Shown: positions 18,312 through 28,118 of the stretch, piece by piece
How positions within the stretch are numbered: position 1 is the first letter of the stretch
Layout: each line of letters begins with the position of its first letter
Assembly: GCA_024276275.1 (NCBI GenBank)
Contig: JAJRXM010000017.1
Coordinates: 1-53,559 of the forward strand
DNA: 53,559 nucleotides
Origin: Candidatus Zixiibacteriota bacterium
GTDB lineage: Bacteria > Zixibacteria > MSB-5A5 > GN15 > FEB-12
Reading direction: 5' to 3'
Notes under the pieces: model-generated
The model's database searches: none
Told to the model about the DNA's origin: nothing
Seen by the model: the letters and a program-made list of their open reading frames with translations, nothing else
Translations under genes and position numbers: made by a program

Positions 18312-20036
18312 ATGGGAACAAAAAGAATCGTAGTTGATCCGGTTACACGCATTGAAGGACATTTGCGTATTGAGGCTATCCTTAATGATAAAGGTGTAAT
18401 AAATGACGCTATTTCATCAGGTACAATGTGGCGCGGATTAGAAGTAATATTAGAAGGGCGTGACCCTCGTGATGCCTGGGCATTCTGTGAACGTATTTGC
18501 GGAGTTTGTACTACTGTACATGCATTAGCTTCGGTACGTTGTGTCGAAGATGCTTTACAGATTAAAATTCCGAAGAATGCTGAAATTATTCGAAACATTA
18601 TGTTTCTCACTCAATTTGTACAAGACCATGTAATTCATTTCTATCATTTACACGCTCTTGATTGGGTAGATATAGTTTCTGCGTTAAGTGCAGACCCAAA
18701 AGCAACGGCAACCTTAGCACAATCTGTTTCACCGGGTAAACATAACGCAACTCCGGGATATTTTTACGATATAAAAAATACACTTAAGAAATTTGTCGAT
18801 TCAGGTCAACTCGGACTTTTCCAAAATGCCTATTGGGGACATCCTGCCTACAAACTTCCTGCCGAAGCAAATCTTATGGCAGTTGCTCATTATCTGGAAG
18901 CATTAAAATGGCAAAAAGAGATTATTAAAATTCACACTATTTTCGGAGGTAAAAATCCTCACCCGAATTATCTCGTAGGTGGTATGGCATGCACTATTGA
19001 TTTAAATTCTGATAATGCTATTAATATGGAACGTCTCAACATGGTGAAAGATTTAATTGATAATGCTTTTGATATTGTTGAGAATATGTATATCCCCGAC
19101 CTTCTAGCTATCGCTTCATTTTATCCTGAATGGACAAAATATGGTGAAGGTCTTGGTAATTTTATGTCTTACGGTGATATTCCGCAAACGAATATCTATG
19201 ATAAGAGCAGTTATAAAATCCCGGCCGGCATCATACTCAATAAAAACCTGAGTGAAGTTCATGAAGTTGACCAAAGAGATACCGGTCAGATTCAGGAAGA
19301 AATCTCTCACAGCTGGTATGAATATCCATCAGGAGCAGATTCACTTCATCCTTGGGAAGGTGAAACAAAGCCGAAGTATACCGGACCAAAACCACCGTAT
19401 AAAAATCTTGATGAAAACAATGCCTATACCTGGCTTAAAGCTCCCCGATGGAAAGGTCATGCGATGGAAGTAGGTCCGCTTGCTCGGATGTTGGTCGGAT
19501 ATGCTTCCGGTGATGATGACTTTAAAGAAGTTGTAAACGCTGCTTTGGGCAAATTGAAACTTCCTGCGACGGCTCTTTTTTCTACTCTTGGGAGAACAGC
19601 AGCCAGAGGTTTGGAAACTCAACTTTGTATACATTGGTTAAAACAGGAATATAACAGGCTGATTGATAATCTGAAACTTGGCGATACCAGAGTTGCCGAT
19701 ACTACCATGTGGGAACCGAAAGACTGGCCGAAAGAAGCAAAAGGTGTCGGTCATACAGAAGCCCCTCGCGGTGCATTAGGCCATTGGATTAAAATAAAAG
19801 ATGAAAAGATTGATAAATATCAAATTGTAGTGCCGAGTACATGGAACGCATCCCCAAAAGATGCGAAAGGTCAACCAGGAGCTTACGAAGCAGCACTAAA
19901 AGGAACTCCGATGGCTGACCCTGACCAACCGGTTGAAATTTTAAGGACAATTCATTCATTTGACCCTTGTTTAGCCTGTGCGACTCATGTTATCGGACCT
20001 GACGGTAAAAAACTATCTGAAATAGTAGTAAGGTAG
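18312..20036 (+). CDS. hyaB: Group 1 [NiFe] hydrogenase large subunit
   Basis: This 574-residue subunit holds the NiFe active site. It starts with DPVTRIEGHLRIE. The L1 motif is ERICGVCTTVHALAS (about residues 59-73) and the L2 motif FDPCLACATHV lies near the C-terminus, supplying the four Cys ligands. The chain extends 14 residues past the L2 motif (IGPDGKKLSEIVVR); this peptide is removed after the conserved His by the protease encoded two genes downstream. It is co-transcribed with the small subunit (gap 9 bases) and cytochrome b (gap 9 bases). Confidence 0.96.
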   Translation: MGTKRIVVDPVTRIEGHLRIEAILNDKGVINDAISSGTMWRGLEVILEGRDPRDAWAFCERICGVCTTVHALASVRCVEDALQIKIPKNAEIIRNIMFLTQFVQDHVIHFYHLHALDWVDIVSALSADPKATATLAQSVSPGKHNATPGYFYDIKNTLKKFVDSGQLGLFQNAYWGHPAYKLPAEANLMAVAHYLEALKWQKEIIKIHTIFGGKNPHPNYLVGGMACTIDLNSDNAINMERLNMVKDLIDNAFDIVENMYIPDLLAIASFYPEWTKYGEGLGNFMSYGDIPQTNIYDKSSYKIPAGIILNKNLSEVHEVDQRDTGQIQEEISHSWYEYPSGADSLHPWEGETKPKYTGPKPPYKNLDENNAYTWLKAPRWKGHAMEVGPLARMLVGYASGDDDFKEVVNAALGKLKLPATALFSTLGRTAARGLETQLCIHWLKQEYNRLIDNLKLGDTRVADTTMWEPKDWPKEAKGVGHTEAPRGALGHWIKIKDEKIDKYQIVVPSTWNASPKDAKGQPGAYEAALKGTPMADPDQPVEILRTIHSFDPCLACATHVIGPDGKKLSEIVVR

Positions 20037-20045
20037 GAGGATGAT

Positions 20046-20783
20046 ATGGGTGATGTAGTACAACCGATTAATCCGGAAAATGTCAAAGGAAATCCACACG
20101 AGTATTTCCGAAGAAAATATGTATGGAGTTGGCCGATTCGTATTTTCCATTGGGTAAATGCGGCTGCAATTATCAGTTTATTTTTTACCGGACTCTATAT
20201 TTCTCAACCTCAACTTGCTCCTGCCGGCGAAGCGTATAATAACTTCGTCATGGCAAATGTACGGATGATACATTTTGCTTCTGCCTTTATTTTTGTTATT
20301 AACTTTTTCTGGAGAATGTATTGGTTTTGGATGGGTAGTAAATATGCCCGTTCAGGATTCCCGTTTTTTTGGAAAAAAAGTTGGTGGCAAGATTTGTTCC
20401 GTCAGGTAATGGATTATATCAAACTTGAAAAAGGGCATATTCACATGGGACACAATGCTCTCGGCGGTTTGGCATATACATTCGGTGTTATAGGGCTAGG
20501 ATGGCTTCAGATTTTAACCGGGATGGCAATGTATTCGGAATCAAACCCGAAAGGGATTATAGCATCTTTGACCGGATGGGTGATTCCACTTAGCGGAGGC
20601 TCTTTTCAAGTTCACATGTGGCACCATCTCTTTGCCTGGGGATTTATTGTCTTTTCGATAATACATATTTATATAGTAATTTATGACGGACAAGTTTATA
20701 AAAACGGTCTTGTCACATCAATGGTTTCAGGGGTGAAATTTTATCAAGAAGGTGATATTGACCGCGATGATTGGCTTAAATAA
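20046..20783 (+). CDS. hyaC: Ni/Fe-hydrogenase b-type cytochrome subunit
   Basis: This 245-residue integral membrane cytochrome passes electrons from the hydrogenase small subunit to the quinone pool. It has four membrane segments (about residues 34-52, 76-96, 140-162 and 195-215) and candidate haem-ligating His residues in RIFHWVNA, MIHFASAF and HMWHHLFAWGFI. Its length and order match HyaC-type subunits. AGGAGG precedes the ATG. The presence of this gene confirms a membrane-bound respiratory enzyme rather than a soluble one. Confidence 0.92.
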   Translation: MGDVVQPINPENVKGNPHEYFRRKYVWSWPIRIFHWVNAAAIISLFFTGLYISQPQLAPAGEAYNNFVMANVRMIHFASAFIFVINFFWRMYWFWMGSKYARSGFPFFWKKSWWQDLFRQVMDYIKLEKGHIHMGHNALGGLAYTFGVIGLGWLQILTGMAMYSESNPKGIIASLTGWVIPLSGGSFQVHMWHHLFAWGFIVFSIIHIYIVIYDGQVYKNGLVTSMVSGVKFYQEGDIDRDDWLK

Positions 20784-21258
20784 CAAACCGATTTTAGTTT
20801 TAGGAATAGGCAACCCACTTCTTTCTGATGACGGAGTGGGTTTGCAATTACTTGAAAATATCTCTAAGAAATCAAATCAATTTTCTGATAAAATAGAATT
20901 TATGGACGGTGGGACACAGGGGATAGCTTTGTTAGGGCGGATAGCTGATAGAAAAGCAATTTTATTTCTTGATGCAGTCGCTCGAGGTGAAGCTCCCGGA
21001 ACAGTACATGAATTAACAGGTGATGAGATTTTAAACTATAAGTCGGAAAATAACTCTGCTCATGAAAGCGGAGTACCTGCTATTTTACAAACAGCAATGT
21101 TAACCGGTGACTTACCTGAGAAAGTTTTTGTTATAGGTATTGAACCTGATGAACTGAAAACGTATATCGGTCTTTCAAAAAAAGTCACACAGTCATTAGA
21201 TGATGCCGAGAAAAAAGTAGTATCTCGACTTAATATGCTTTTAGAATCTATAGAGTAA
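20767..21258 (+). CDS. hyaD: Hydrogenase maturation endopeptidase (HyaD-type)
   Basis: This protease of the HyaD/HybD family removes the C-terminal peptide of the large subunit after nickel insertion. Nickel-sensing and substrate elements are visible: GIGNPLLSDDGVGLQLLE, FLDAVARGEAPGTVHEL and AHESGVPAILQTAMLTGDLP, the last containing the His ligand. I chose ATG at 20767; a GTG at 20752 in frame is possible, and both lie inside the cytochrome gene. Immediately after the stop begins a repeat-rich intergenic region. Confidence 0.9.
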   Translation: MIGLNNKPILVLGIGNPLLSDDGVGLQLLENISKKSNQFSDKIEFMDGGTQGIALLGRIADRKAILFLDAVARGEAPGTVHELTGDEILNYKSENNSAHESGVPAILQTAMLTGDLPEKVFVIGIEPDELKTYIGLSKKVTQSLDDAEKKVVSRLNMLLESIE

Positions 21259-21281
21259 GTAGTTGGACAATTATTCGATAT

Positions 21282-22136
21282 CATCCCAAACTTCCGCAGT
21301 GTCATCCCAAACTTGATTTGGGATCCAACATTGTTGTTTTCAAATATCTTTTGAATTCCTCTCCGTGCTTGACACGGAGTCCAGTGCAGAAACAATCAGC
21401 AGCTATCTCGAAATCATAAAACAAACACACCTCAATTCACTCTTAAAAGAGGGAAAACAATTGTTTCCGATGTTCTCAGGACGTACAGTTGTTTCTAATG
21501 TCTCGAGTTGTACTTTGTAGTGTTCAGGCCTGCCTGAACCTTTTAGACTATGTTGAATCCCACTAAGTTAAGTTTTAGATTCTTTCGTGCTGTCAGGCGT
21601 CCCCGCCTGACAGCTTTTCGTACATAAGAATTGTCAGGCGAGGACGTGCGACAACACGTGTTAACAACTTCTCTACAAAATAAAAGTAGTTAGCAGCTCT
21701 TTCATGTAATGTACGAATACTTTTATGAGAGAGAATATGAAAACAGAACGAGACTATATTATTGTTATCAACACAAAACTTGTAGTGAAAAACCTTTTAT
21801 CACAAAACGAACCCATTTTTTGTGTCAGGAAAGGGTTCCTGACATCGCTTGTGTGGAAGGGAGAAATCGTGCAAGGCAGACGTCCCCGTCTGCCTGTATT
21901 CTCATAAAAGTTTTATCAAAAAGAAGAGAAAACTAAAAAGAACTAAATTTGTACGAAACAAAGCCATTTTGCTGTAAATGAAAGAGTGAGAAAAGATTAC
22001 AGCGGAAAAGTTCAAAAGACTGGATCCCAAATCAAGTTTGGGATGACATTTTACGATGGAATGGAAGTTTAGAAGAATTGCTTTTGTAGGGGTGTTTCGT
22101 GAAACTTCTATCATTGGCAGTCGAGGATGTCTGCCA
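21282..22136. repeat. Cluster of palindromic repeats bounded by a 27-bp inverted repeat
   Basis: The 887-base gap between the two convergent hydrogenase operons has no credible gene. A 27-base sequence at 21301-21327 recurs inverted and exact at 22021-22047; each copy is itself a hairpin (ATCCCAAA-CTTGA-TTTGGGAT). A partial extra copy lies at 21282-21294. Further hairpins are CTCCGTG-CTTGA-CACGGAG (21361-21379, same CTTGA loop), GTTCAGGC/GCCTGAAC (21522-21539), GCTGTCAGGCG-TCCC-CGCCTGACAGC (21589-21614), TGTCAGGAA/TTCCTGACA (21823-21844), AGGCAGACG-TCCC-CGTCTGCCT (21874-21895, same TCCC loop) and an imperfect TGGCAG...CTGCCA (about 22115-22136). Two families sharing loop sequences with compensating stem changes point to mobile palindromic elements, possibly also serving as terminators. 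Confidence 0.75.
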
Positions 22137-22145
22137 TGCACGCTA

Positions 22146-22616
22146 CTAAGAAAGAATATTAAATGATAATTCTAATAATTCTGTTTTAATTCTATCTGTT
22201 AATTCTATTTTTGCTTTTAGTACTTCTGGGGAGAGTTCTGTGCCGTAGTCAAAGTTTTTCCCTTCAATTCCATAAACAAGCATAGTTTTGGGCAACTTAT
22301 CAAGTGTTTTCGCTAGTTGAACAGCTTCGGGAAGTGCAAACAGGTGTGATGAAGTTTGAAAAAAGTCTGTTTGTAAACTTTCTTTTGATAAATCAATTGT
22401 ATGAATAGTGCCTGCTTTAGAATCAGATTTTACGGCATCAATCAAAATGACATGATCGAAATCTTCCCACAAATTAATAAGAGCGATACCTTCACCCGAT
22501 GACCTTTGTATTGTACAGTTTTTAATATTACATTCCGATAAACTGTCGGCTATTTCTAATCCGACAGCATCATCTGAACGATATTTGTTACCTATGCCGA
22601 TTACCAGAACAGACAT
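22146..22616 (-). CDS. Hydrogenase maturation protease for the group 3b enzyme
   Basis: This 156-residue HoxW/HycI-type endopeptidase is the last gene of the minus-strand hydBGDA-like operon. The family signature GIGNKYRSDDAVGLEIADSL is at the N-terminus, with LIDAVKSDSKAGTIHTIDL in the middle and a metal-binding His in QTSSHLFALPEAVQLA. It is distinct in sequence from the protease at 20767, as expected because each protease is specific for its own large subunit. It starts 1 base after the large-subunit stop. Confidence 0.9.
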   Translation of the reverse strand: MSVLVIGIGNKYRSDDAVGLEIADSLSECNIKNCTIQRSSGEGIALINLWEDFDHVILIDAVKSDSKAGTIHTIDLSKESLQTDFFQTSSHLFALPEAVQLAKTLDKLPKTMLVYGIEGKNFDYGTELSPEVLKAKIELTDRIKTELLELSFNILS

Positions 22617-22617
22617 A

Positions 22618-23916
22618 CTATTCTCGGTCTATAGTTACTTTTAGAAAGTGACAGGAACATGAAATACAAGGGTCATAATTTCTGATAGCCTGTTCACATT
22701 TCCATGTAATTTCTTCATCAGGTAAATCTATGATTAATGGAATCAGTTCCCGTAAATCAGATTCAATCGAATTTTGGTTTTGTGATGTCGGTGGAACAAT
22801 ATTTGCATCAGTTATCAATCCCTCGGAATCAAGATTATAGCGGTGATAACAAATGCCACGGGGTGCTTCGGTGCAAGCGTACCCGACAGATTCTTTTGGG
22901 TCGATTTCAATATACGGTGATTTTGGTTCTTTGTAGTTTTCAATTATACGGATTGATTCGTTAACAGCATGCAGTACTTCTACGGCACGAACAATAATAC
23001 TTTGAAATGGGTTATAGCATTCTTCTTTTAAGCCTGCATCTTTGGCTGCTTTTTGAACTTCGGGAGAGAACTTATCAAAGTTCAAAGAATAGCGTGCTAA
23101 CGGACCGACTTTATATTTACCTCGTTCTTTTAGTTTGCAATGCAGTGAGGTAGAGTGCTCAACATGTTCTTCTTCAAAATGTTTTTCAAAATCAGAAACA
23201 TCAATATCAAGTCCTCTGTTTGAAACAAGCCGTCCTTCATTAAACGGATATTCATCGGGATGTCTGAGAGCGACGAATTCATAATCTTGCTGAAAATCAG
23301 GATATTCTAATGAAGAAGTAAGCTTTATCATACTGTGTGCGGCGGTTCTTGCCCATTTTAAGTTTTCTAACAAAGAGTGGAAGTCTTTTTTGGTCGGTAA
23401 TTTATAAAATCCGCCTACTCTAACATTGATAGGATGGATTTCTCTACCACCCAGTAAAGTAACAAGTTCGTTGCCGATTTTCTTTAAGCGTAAACCTTCA
23501 TTGACAACATCAGGATGATCTTTTGCCATTTGAATAGCATCCTGATAGCCTAAAAAATCAGGAGCATGGAGCATGTATACATGCAGAACATGACTTTCAA
23601 TCCATTCGCCGCAATAAATCAGACGGCGTAGTTCACGTAAGTTGTCATTGATAGTTAACCCCAGTGCATTTTCCATCGCATGTACCGCACCCATCTGATA
23701 TGCAACAGGGCAGATACCGCAAATACGGGCGGTAATATCAGGAGCTTCAGAATAATGTCGGTCTCTTAAAAATGCTTCAAAAAAACGGGGTGGTTCAAAA
23801 ATTTTGAATTTGACATCTTGAACTTTGTTATCTTTTATTTTTAGATAGAGACTGCCTTCACCTTCAACTCTGGCGAGATAATCAACGTTTATAATTTTCG
23901 TATTACTTTTGCTCAT
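22618..23916 (-). CDS. hydA: Group 3b [NiFe] hydrogenase large (alpha) subunit
   Basis: The catalytic subunit of a soluble NAD(P)-linked hydrogenase of the sulfhydrogenase type. The N-terminus reads [19 protein letters not shown]1 is [20 protein letters not shown], and L2 near the end is [14 protein letters not shown], with a short tail after His to be cleaved. The start is uncertain: ATG at 23916 is given because it begins just before the conserved region; ATG at 23931 and 23955 are in frame. All overlap the 3' end of the small-subunit gene, indicating tight coupling. Confidence 0.92.
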   Translation of the reverse strand: MSKSNTKIINVDYLARVEGEGSLYLKIKDNKVQDVKFKIFEPPRFFEAFLRDRHYSEAPDITARICGICPVAYQMGAVHAMENALGLTINDNLRELRRLIYCGEWIESHVLHVYMLHAPDFLGYQDAIQMAKDHPDVVNEGLRLKKIGNELVTLLGGREIHPINVRVGGFYKLPTKKDFHSLLENLKWARTAAHSMIKLTSSLEYPDFQQDYEFVALRHPDEYPFNEGRLVSNRGLDIDVSDFEKHFEEEHVEHSTSLHCKLKERGKYKVGPLARYSLNFDKFSPEVQKAAKDAGLKEECYNPFQSIIVRAVEVLHAVNESIRIIENYKEPKSPYIEIDPKESVGYACTEAPRGICYHRYNLDSEGLITDANIVPPTSQNQNSIESDLRELIPLIIDLPDEEITWKCEQAIRNYDPCISCSCHFLKVTIDRE

Positions 23917-24691
23917 GGAAGATACTTTCATTTTTAAATTCTTCACTGTTGGCATTTATTCCCCGATATATTCTAATTAATTCCTCTTTAGACATACCCG
24001 TTTTTTCAAACTGGCCGCTTAATGATTTAATATTCGGGTCTTCGGAAGGTCCAAAACAGCTATAACAGCCTCGGTTATATGCAGGACAGATAGCATCGCA
24101 GCCGGCATGAGTAACAGGCCCAAGACAGGGAATGCCTTTTGAAACCATAACGCAAATATTTCCGCGTCTTTTACACTCCATACAAACAGAATATGTAGGG
24201 ATATTCGGTTTTCTCCGATTCAGATATGCATTACAAACTTCAACTAATGCATTTTTATTTATAGGACAACCTCGTAGTTCAAAGTCAACTTTTACATGGT
24301 CAGATATCGGAGTTGAGTTCTGTAAGGATGATATATAATCAGGGTTGGCATAGACGATATTAATAAATTCGTTTACATCTTTAAAGTTTTTTAAAGCTTG
24401 AATACCCCCCGATGTTGCACATGCTCCGATAGTAATGAGTGTTTTAGAGAGTCTCCGAATTTTATGAATCCGTTCGGCATCGTGGGCTGAAGTAATAGAA
24501 CCTTCTACTAAAGAAATTTCATACGGTCCTCGTATAACGGCTCTGGTTGCTTCCGGGAAAGATGCTATTTGTATAGAATCGGCAATAGCTAATAAGGCAT
24601 CTTCACAATCAAGGAGAGAAAGCTGACAGCCGTCACAAGATGCAAATTTCCAAACCGCTAATTTCGGCTTTCGTGCTGTATTTAAAGGCAT
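23903..24691 (-). CDS. hydD: Group 3b [NiFe] hydrogenase small (delta) subunit
   Basis: This 262-residue iron-sulfur subunit has no Tat signal, so the enzyme stays in the cytoplasm. Cluster ligands lie in [19 protein letters not shown] (about residues 14-32), [61 protein letters not shown]. The proximal motif is the standard CxxC type without additional cysteines, unlike the group 1 enzyme nearby. It lies between the flavin subunit gene (gap 1 base) and the large-subunit gene. Confidence 0.93.
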   Translation of the reverse strand: MPLNTARKPKLAVWKFASCDGCQLSLLDCEDALLAIADSIQIASFPEATRAVIRGPYEISLVEGSITSAHDAERIHKIRRLSKTLITIGACATSGGIQALKNFKDVNEFINIVYANPDYISSLQNSTPISDHVKVDFELRGCPINKNALVEVCNAYLNRRKPNIPTYSVCMECKRRGNICVMVSKGIPCLGPVTHAGCDAICPAYNRGCYSCFGPSEDPNIKSLSGQFEKTGMSKEELIRIYRGINANSEEFKNESIFHEQK

Positions 24692-24692
24692 G

Positions 24693-25559
24693 TTAAATCT
24701 CCCTTTTCTTAATTAAATCTTTTACGCTGTCATAATTAAACACAGGGCCGTCTTTGCAGATAATTTTTCCTGTATATTGGCAGTGTCCGCACAAGCCTAC
24801 TCCGCATTTCATATTTCGTTCAAGGGAAACATAAATATTTTTGGGGTCAAGCTCTCTTTGTTGAAAGGCAACAGCGGTGTATCTCATCATAATTTCCGGA
24901 CCGCAGAGAAAAGCAGTTGTATTGACAGGGTCAAAATTTGCATTTTTAATAAGTGTTGTTACTACCCCGACATTTCCCATCCATTTTTTATCGGCACGGT
25001 CAACGGTAACATATAAATCAAAATCAAACCGCCCTCGCAACGATTCCAGTTCTTTTTGGAAAATAATATCTGACGGCATACGAGTTCCGTATAAAATAGA
25101 AATCCGTTTGTACTTTTCCCTGTTATTCAAAATATGATATAATACAGGACGAAGCGGAGCTAAACCGATACCTCCTGATACCACAACTATATCTTGTCCT
25201 TCAGCTTTTTCAATCGGCCAATGAGAACCGTAAGGCCCCCGTACTCCAAGTATATCGCCAACTTTAAGCCGACGAATTGCTCTGGTAACAGCACCGACCA
25301 TCCTAATTGTATGAACCAGTTTATCGGGTCGATCCGGGTTACCGCTTATTGAAATAGGCACTTCACCGCAACCATGCACATAGAGCATATTAAATTGTCC
25401 TGGCTTAAAATGAAAAGATGTTTCTCCGTATTCAGCCGCTAGTTCAATAGTAAAAGTATCTTCTGTCTCTTTTCGTATTCTCTTGATTACATACAGCTCC
25501 GGTATAAATGCTGAATTTGTAATCTGAGTCTCAATCGGTTTGTTATTTGATAGGCTCAT
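24693..25559 (-). CDS. hydG: Group 3b hydrogenase FAD/NAD(P)-binding (gamma) subunit
   Basis: This 288-residue flavoprotein of the dihydroorotate dehydrogenase electron-transfer/ferredoxin reductase family links the hydrogenase to NAD(P)H. An FAD-binding barrel ([20 protein letters not shown], then [19 protein letters not shown]) is followed by an NAD-binding fold ([42 protein letters not shown]). The C-terminal four-Cys motif [12 protein letters not shown]...ICKDGPVF binds a [2Fe-2S] cluster. Its start overlaps the cyclic-nucleotide-binding gene by 17 bases. Confidence 0.92.
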   Translation of the reverse strand: MSLSNNKPIETQITNSAFIPELYVIKRIRKETEDTFTIELAAEYGETSFHFKPGQFNMLYVHGCGEVPISISGNPDRPDKLVHTIRMVGAVTRAIRRLKVGDILGVRGPYGSHWPIEKAEGQDIVVVSGGIGLAPLRPVLYHILNNREKYKRISILYGTRMPSDIIFQKELESLRGRFDFDLYVTVDRADKKWMGNVGVVTTLIKNANFDPVNTTAFLCGPEIMMRYTAVAFQQRELDPKNIYVSLERNMKCGVGLCGHCQYTGKIICKDGPVFNYDSVKDLIKKREI

Positions 25560-26006
25560 CGTATATATCCAATAGTTGTAGTCTTAACGCCATTAATTCA
25601 TCTTCCATAAGGTTGACAAATCGTTTCATCATATCATATCCCAATTCATGATCTTCGTCACATTTTTTTCTTAAACAGTTTCCGTCTAATGCAATAGCTC
25701 TTGTTAGTTCCATTGCTCGGCAGTCGAAATGCCTGAAATATGGAGCAACCAGCCACGACCATCCTAATACATGGTTGTTTCCCAATGTTTGAAAAACAAT
25801 ACTCCCTTTTGAGGTCGGAAAACTTCCATTGCTAATTTTCCTTCCCGAATAAAGTAAAACAGGTCAGCTTCGTCACCCTCATGAAACAAATATTCGCCCG
25901 GGTTTATCCGAACATTTTTTGCACAACCAACAATAAGCTCGATATGCTTCTTATCCATCCCTTTTAAAAAGGGATGTTCTGCTAAATATGATTCTAAATT
26001 TTTCAT
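25543..26006 (-). pseudogene. Cyclic-nucleotide-binding-domain protein, single-base frameshift
   Basis: Two overlapping frames (25764-26006 and 25543-25785) together give one Crp-like sensor of about 154 residues. The first part reads HPFLKGMDKKHIELIVGCAK and GEYLFHEGDEADLFYFIREG. The second reads TLGNNHVLGWSWLVAPYFRH and RAIALDGNCLRKKC. They join if one base is restored at the four-T run 25807-25810 (AAAA in the sense strand), giving RPQKGSIVFQTLGNNH. There is no C-terminal DNA-binding domain, so it is a ligand sensor rather than a transcription factor. Such genes are often found between hydB and hydG in group 3b operons, suggesting control of, or association with, the hydrogenase. Confidence 0.8.
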
Positions 26007-26007
26007 A

Positions 26008-27174
26008 TTAGTTCTCCGCCTGAGCTAATTGCTCGGCTTGAGCAGTTACTTGCTCTTGTAAACTTTTGGTTTCTTCGGTTATATCTATTCCGACAGGGCA
26101 CCAGACAATGCAACGCCCACAGCCGACACATCCGAGTGTATTAAATTGCTCCTGCCAGCTCGCTAACTTGTGGGTCATCCACTGACGGTATCGTGATTTA
26201 ATTGATGCCCGCACTGTTCCTCCGTGGATATATGAATATTCCATACTAAAACAGGAATCCCACGTTCTGATTCGTTCGTTATCTTCACCTGTTAATGAAG
26301 TGACATCTTCGATATTTGAGCAGAAACAGGTGGGGCAGACCATTGTGCAGTTTCCGCATGAAAGGCAGCGTTTGGCTATATCTTCCCAATGGGGATGGTT
26401 TAGATTATCTAGAAGTAGTTCTTTTAGATTCTTTGTCTCAAGTTTCCGTCCCATATTTTCGCTTGCCGATTTAATCTTTTTTACGGCTGTTTCAATATCA
26501 TTATCTGACGGTTCAGAGAGCGGTAATTTTTTTAAAAATGTAAGTCCGTTTTTTGTGCCTGCTTCAATAAGAAAGTTATGTCCATTGTCATCAATTAATT
26601 CTGTTATAGCGATGTCAAATCCACTTTTTGCTTCAGGCCCCGACTGAGTTGATGTGCAAAAACAACTGTTACCTGCTTCGGTACAATTAGTTGTGACTAT
26701 CAGCAAGTTGTCGCGCTGTTCTTTGTAGTAGTTATCAATATACTCACCCTCGATGAATATTTTATCCTGAATAAGTATAGCCTGCAATTCACATGGTTTT
26801 ACTCCCAATAATGCGAGTTTATCAACGGAGTCATTTTCTTTGATAATAGTAATTTTCCCGTCAACTCGTTTTGTTTTCAAAATAGTCAAACGGGGAGGGA
26901 ACAGGTATTTCTTAAATGAAAAAGGGCCGACATTATAGCCAAATAATGCTTTGTCATTTCTTTCTTTTAAGCGATATGAACCTGCTTCATGAACATCGGT
27001 TATTCCAATCGGCAGGTCGCTGATGCTGTCCAACTCATCGTAGATAATTGTCTCATCTCTGACTGTCGGGCCGACTGTTTTGAACTTTTGTTCTTTAAGT
27101 AAAGTTAATAAAGAATCAATTGAGCATTTATCAGCTATATACTTAGTGTTTTTTGCTATCGTTAACTTCTTCAT
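26008..27174 (-). CDS. hydB: Group 3b hydrogenase iron-sulfur (beta) subunit
   Basis: This 388-residue protein is the beta subunit of sulfhydrogenase-type enzymes, related to anaerobic sulfite reductase subunit A. Two [4Fe-4S] ferredoxin motifs lie near the C-terminus: [16 protein letters not shown] (about residues 287-302) and [17 protein letters not shown] (about 353-369). Extra Cys residues occur earlier ([21 protein letters not shown]). It is the first gene of the operon hydB, sensor, hydG, hydD, hydA, protease, the same order as in Pyrococcus. AGGAC precedes the ATG. Confidence 0.92.
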   Translation of the reverse strand: MKKLTIAKNTKYIADKCSIDSLLTLLKEQKFKTVGPTVRDETIIYDELDSISDLPIGITDVHEAGSYRLKERNDKALFGYNVGPFSFKKYLFPPRLTILKTKRVDGKITIIKENDSVDKLALLGVKPCELQAILIQDKIFIEGEYIDNYYKEQRDNLLIVTTNCTEAGNSCFCTSTQSGPEAKSGFDIAITELIDDNGHNFLIEAGTKNGLTFLKKLPLSEPSDNDIETAVKKIKSASENMGRKLETKNLKELLLDNLNHPHWEDIAKRCLSCGNCTMVCPTCFCSNIEDVTSLTGEDNERIRTWDSCFSMEYSYIHGGTVRASIKSRYRQWMTHKLASWQEQFNTLGCVGCGRCIVWCPVGIDITEETKSLQEQVTAQAEQLAQAEN

Positions 27175-27695
27175 TTTGTCCTATCACAATTAGTTAGTAT
27201 ATAAAATTACTGTTTCTTACTATTTAATATCGACAAGCGACACCAATTATTCATTTATTTTAAATTAATTCTATGTTAATTATATTATTTTAAGAATTGT
27301 AAATAATTTCTCTATCTGCTTCCTCCGATACTGAATAATAGTTGTATATAAATTTGGCTAGAATGCTATACATTTAAGAAATATAATAAATGCAATTTGT
27401 AGCTAAAACTTCCGTGTGTTAAATAACTCAAGCTTGTTTTAAGCTACATAGCCTATTTGGCAATCAAAGAAATATTGTTCTTTTATACAAGAATTCGATA
27501 GGAGAATAGTGTGGAAAATTTTTGGAGTTAAATAATACTAAATTATAACCGGGAGAGTGAGGTTACTTTAATACAGAGAAACTGTGATAATTTTTATAAA
27601 TCATCAAGATATAATAAAGTGGGCATGATCGGCGTCTTGGCGTAATACTAATTACTGGTTTGGTTGTTGTTTTAACACCGATGCTTTGTTTTTTC
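27175..27695. other. AT-rich intergenic region
   Basis: This 521-base stretch lies upstream of the minus-strand hydB operon and downstream of the HGHWH protein gene. It must hold the hydB promoter, but no element with convincing -35/-10 spacing was found. No gene, tRNA or clear hairpin was seen. Confidence 0.45.
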
Positions 27696-28118
27696 TTACT
27701 CAGTCTTTGAATTCTCATTCATGACTTTTATTTTTGGAGTATTGTGCCAATGGCCATGTTCGGCTGACCATGTTTTTCCCTCAGGTACTTCGCCAGGAGG
27801 TTGTGGAGTCAATTGCTTTTGTGGCGTCCCCGGTGTTAAACTTGGTTTAGAACCTGAAGCATCATGCCAATGACCGTGTTCCGCTGACCAAATTTTTCCC
27901 TCAGGTACTTCGCCGGCAGGTTGTGGGGTCAATTGTTTTTGTGGCGACCCTGATGTCGAACCCGGTGTCAAGTTTTGTACTTGAGTCGGTTGTGATGCAG
28001 GGGATTGTGGGGGGGAAGATGGGTTATTGTTCGACCAAAAGTAAGTTGTACCAACTCCTATTACAGCGACAATGATCACGACAAACAGTAATTGGTTCTT
28101 TTTAGAATTTGAGAGCAT
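27696..28118 (-). CDS. Membrane-anchored protein with two HGHWH repeats
   Basis: The start is placed at the ATG at 28118, which has AAAGG 9 bases upstream; a TTG three codons earlier is possible. The 140-residue product has one N-terminal membrane helix (about residues 10-28), a Pro/Ser/Gln-rich linker, then two near-identical units separated by about 38 residues, each QKQLTPQP-x-GEVPEGK-x-WSAEHGHWH. The histidine-rich HGHWH end suggests metal binding but this is inference. Similar 'GKxWSxEHGHWH' tails exist in other bacterial proteins of unknown role. It lies directly upstream of the group 3b hydrogenase operon on the same strand, separated by 521 bases. Confidence 0.7.
   Translation of the reverse strand: MLSNSKKNQLLFVVIIVAVIGVGTTYFWSNNNPSSPPQSPASQPTQVQNLTPGSTSGSPQKQLTPQPAGEVPEGKIWSAEHGHWHDASGSKPSLTPGTPQKQLTPQPPGEVPEGKTWSAEHGHWHNTPKIKVMNENSKTE

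Noticed and set aside
21709-21936. Overlapping short open frames in the repeat-rich gap between hydrogenase operons
   Set aside because: They read through the palindromic repeats in two frames and show no protein-like composition.
25800-25815. Programmed frameshift in the cyclic-nucleotide-binding gene
   Set aside because: The sequence CCTCAAAAGGG is not a standard slippery heptamer in frame; a single-base loss at the A run is simpler.
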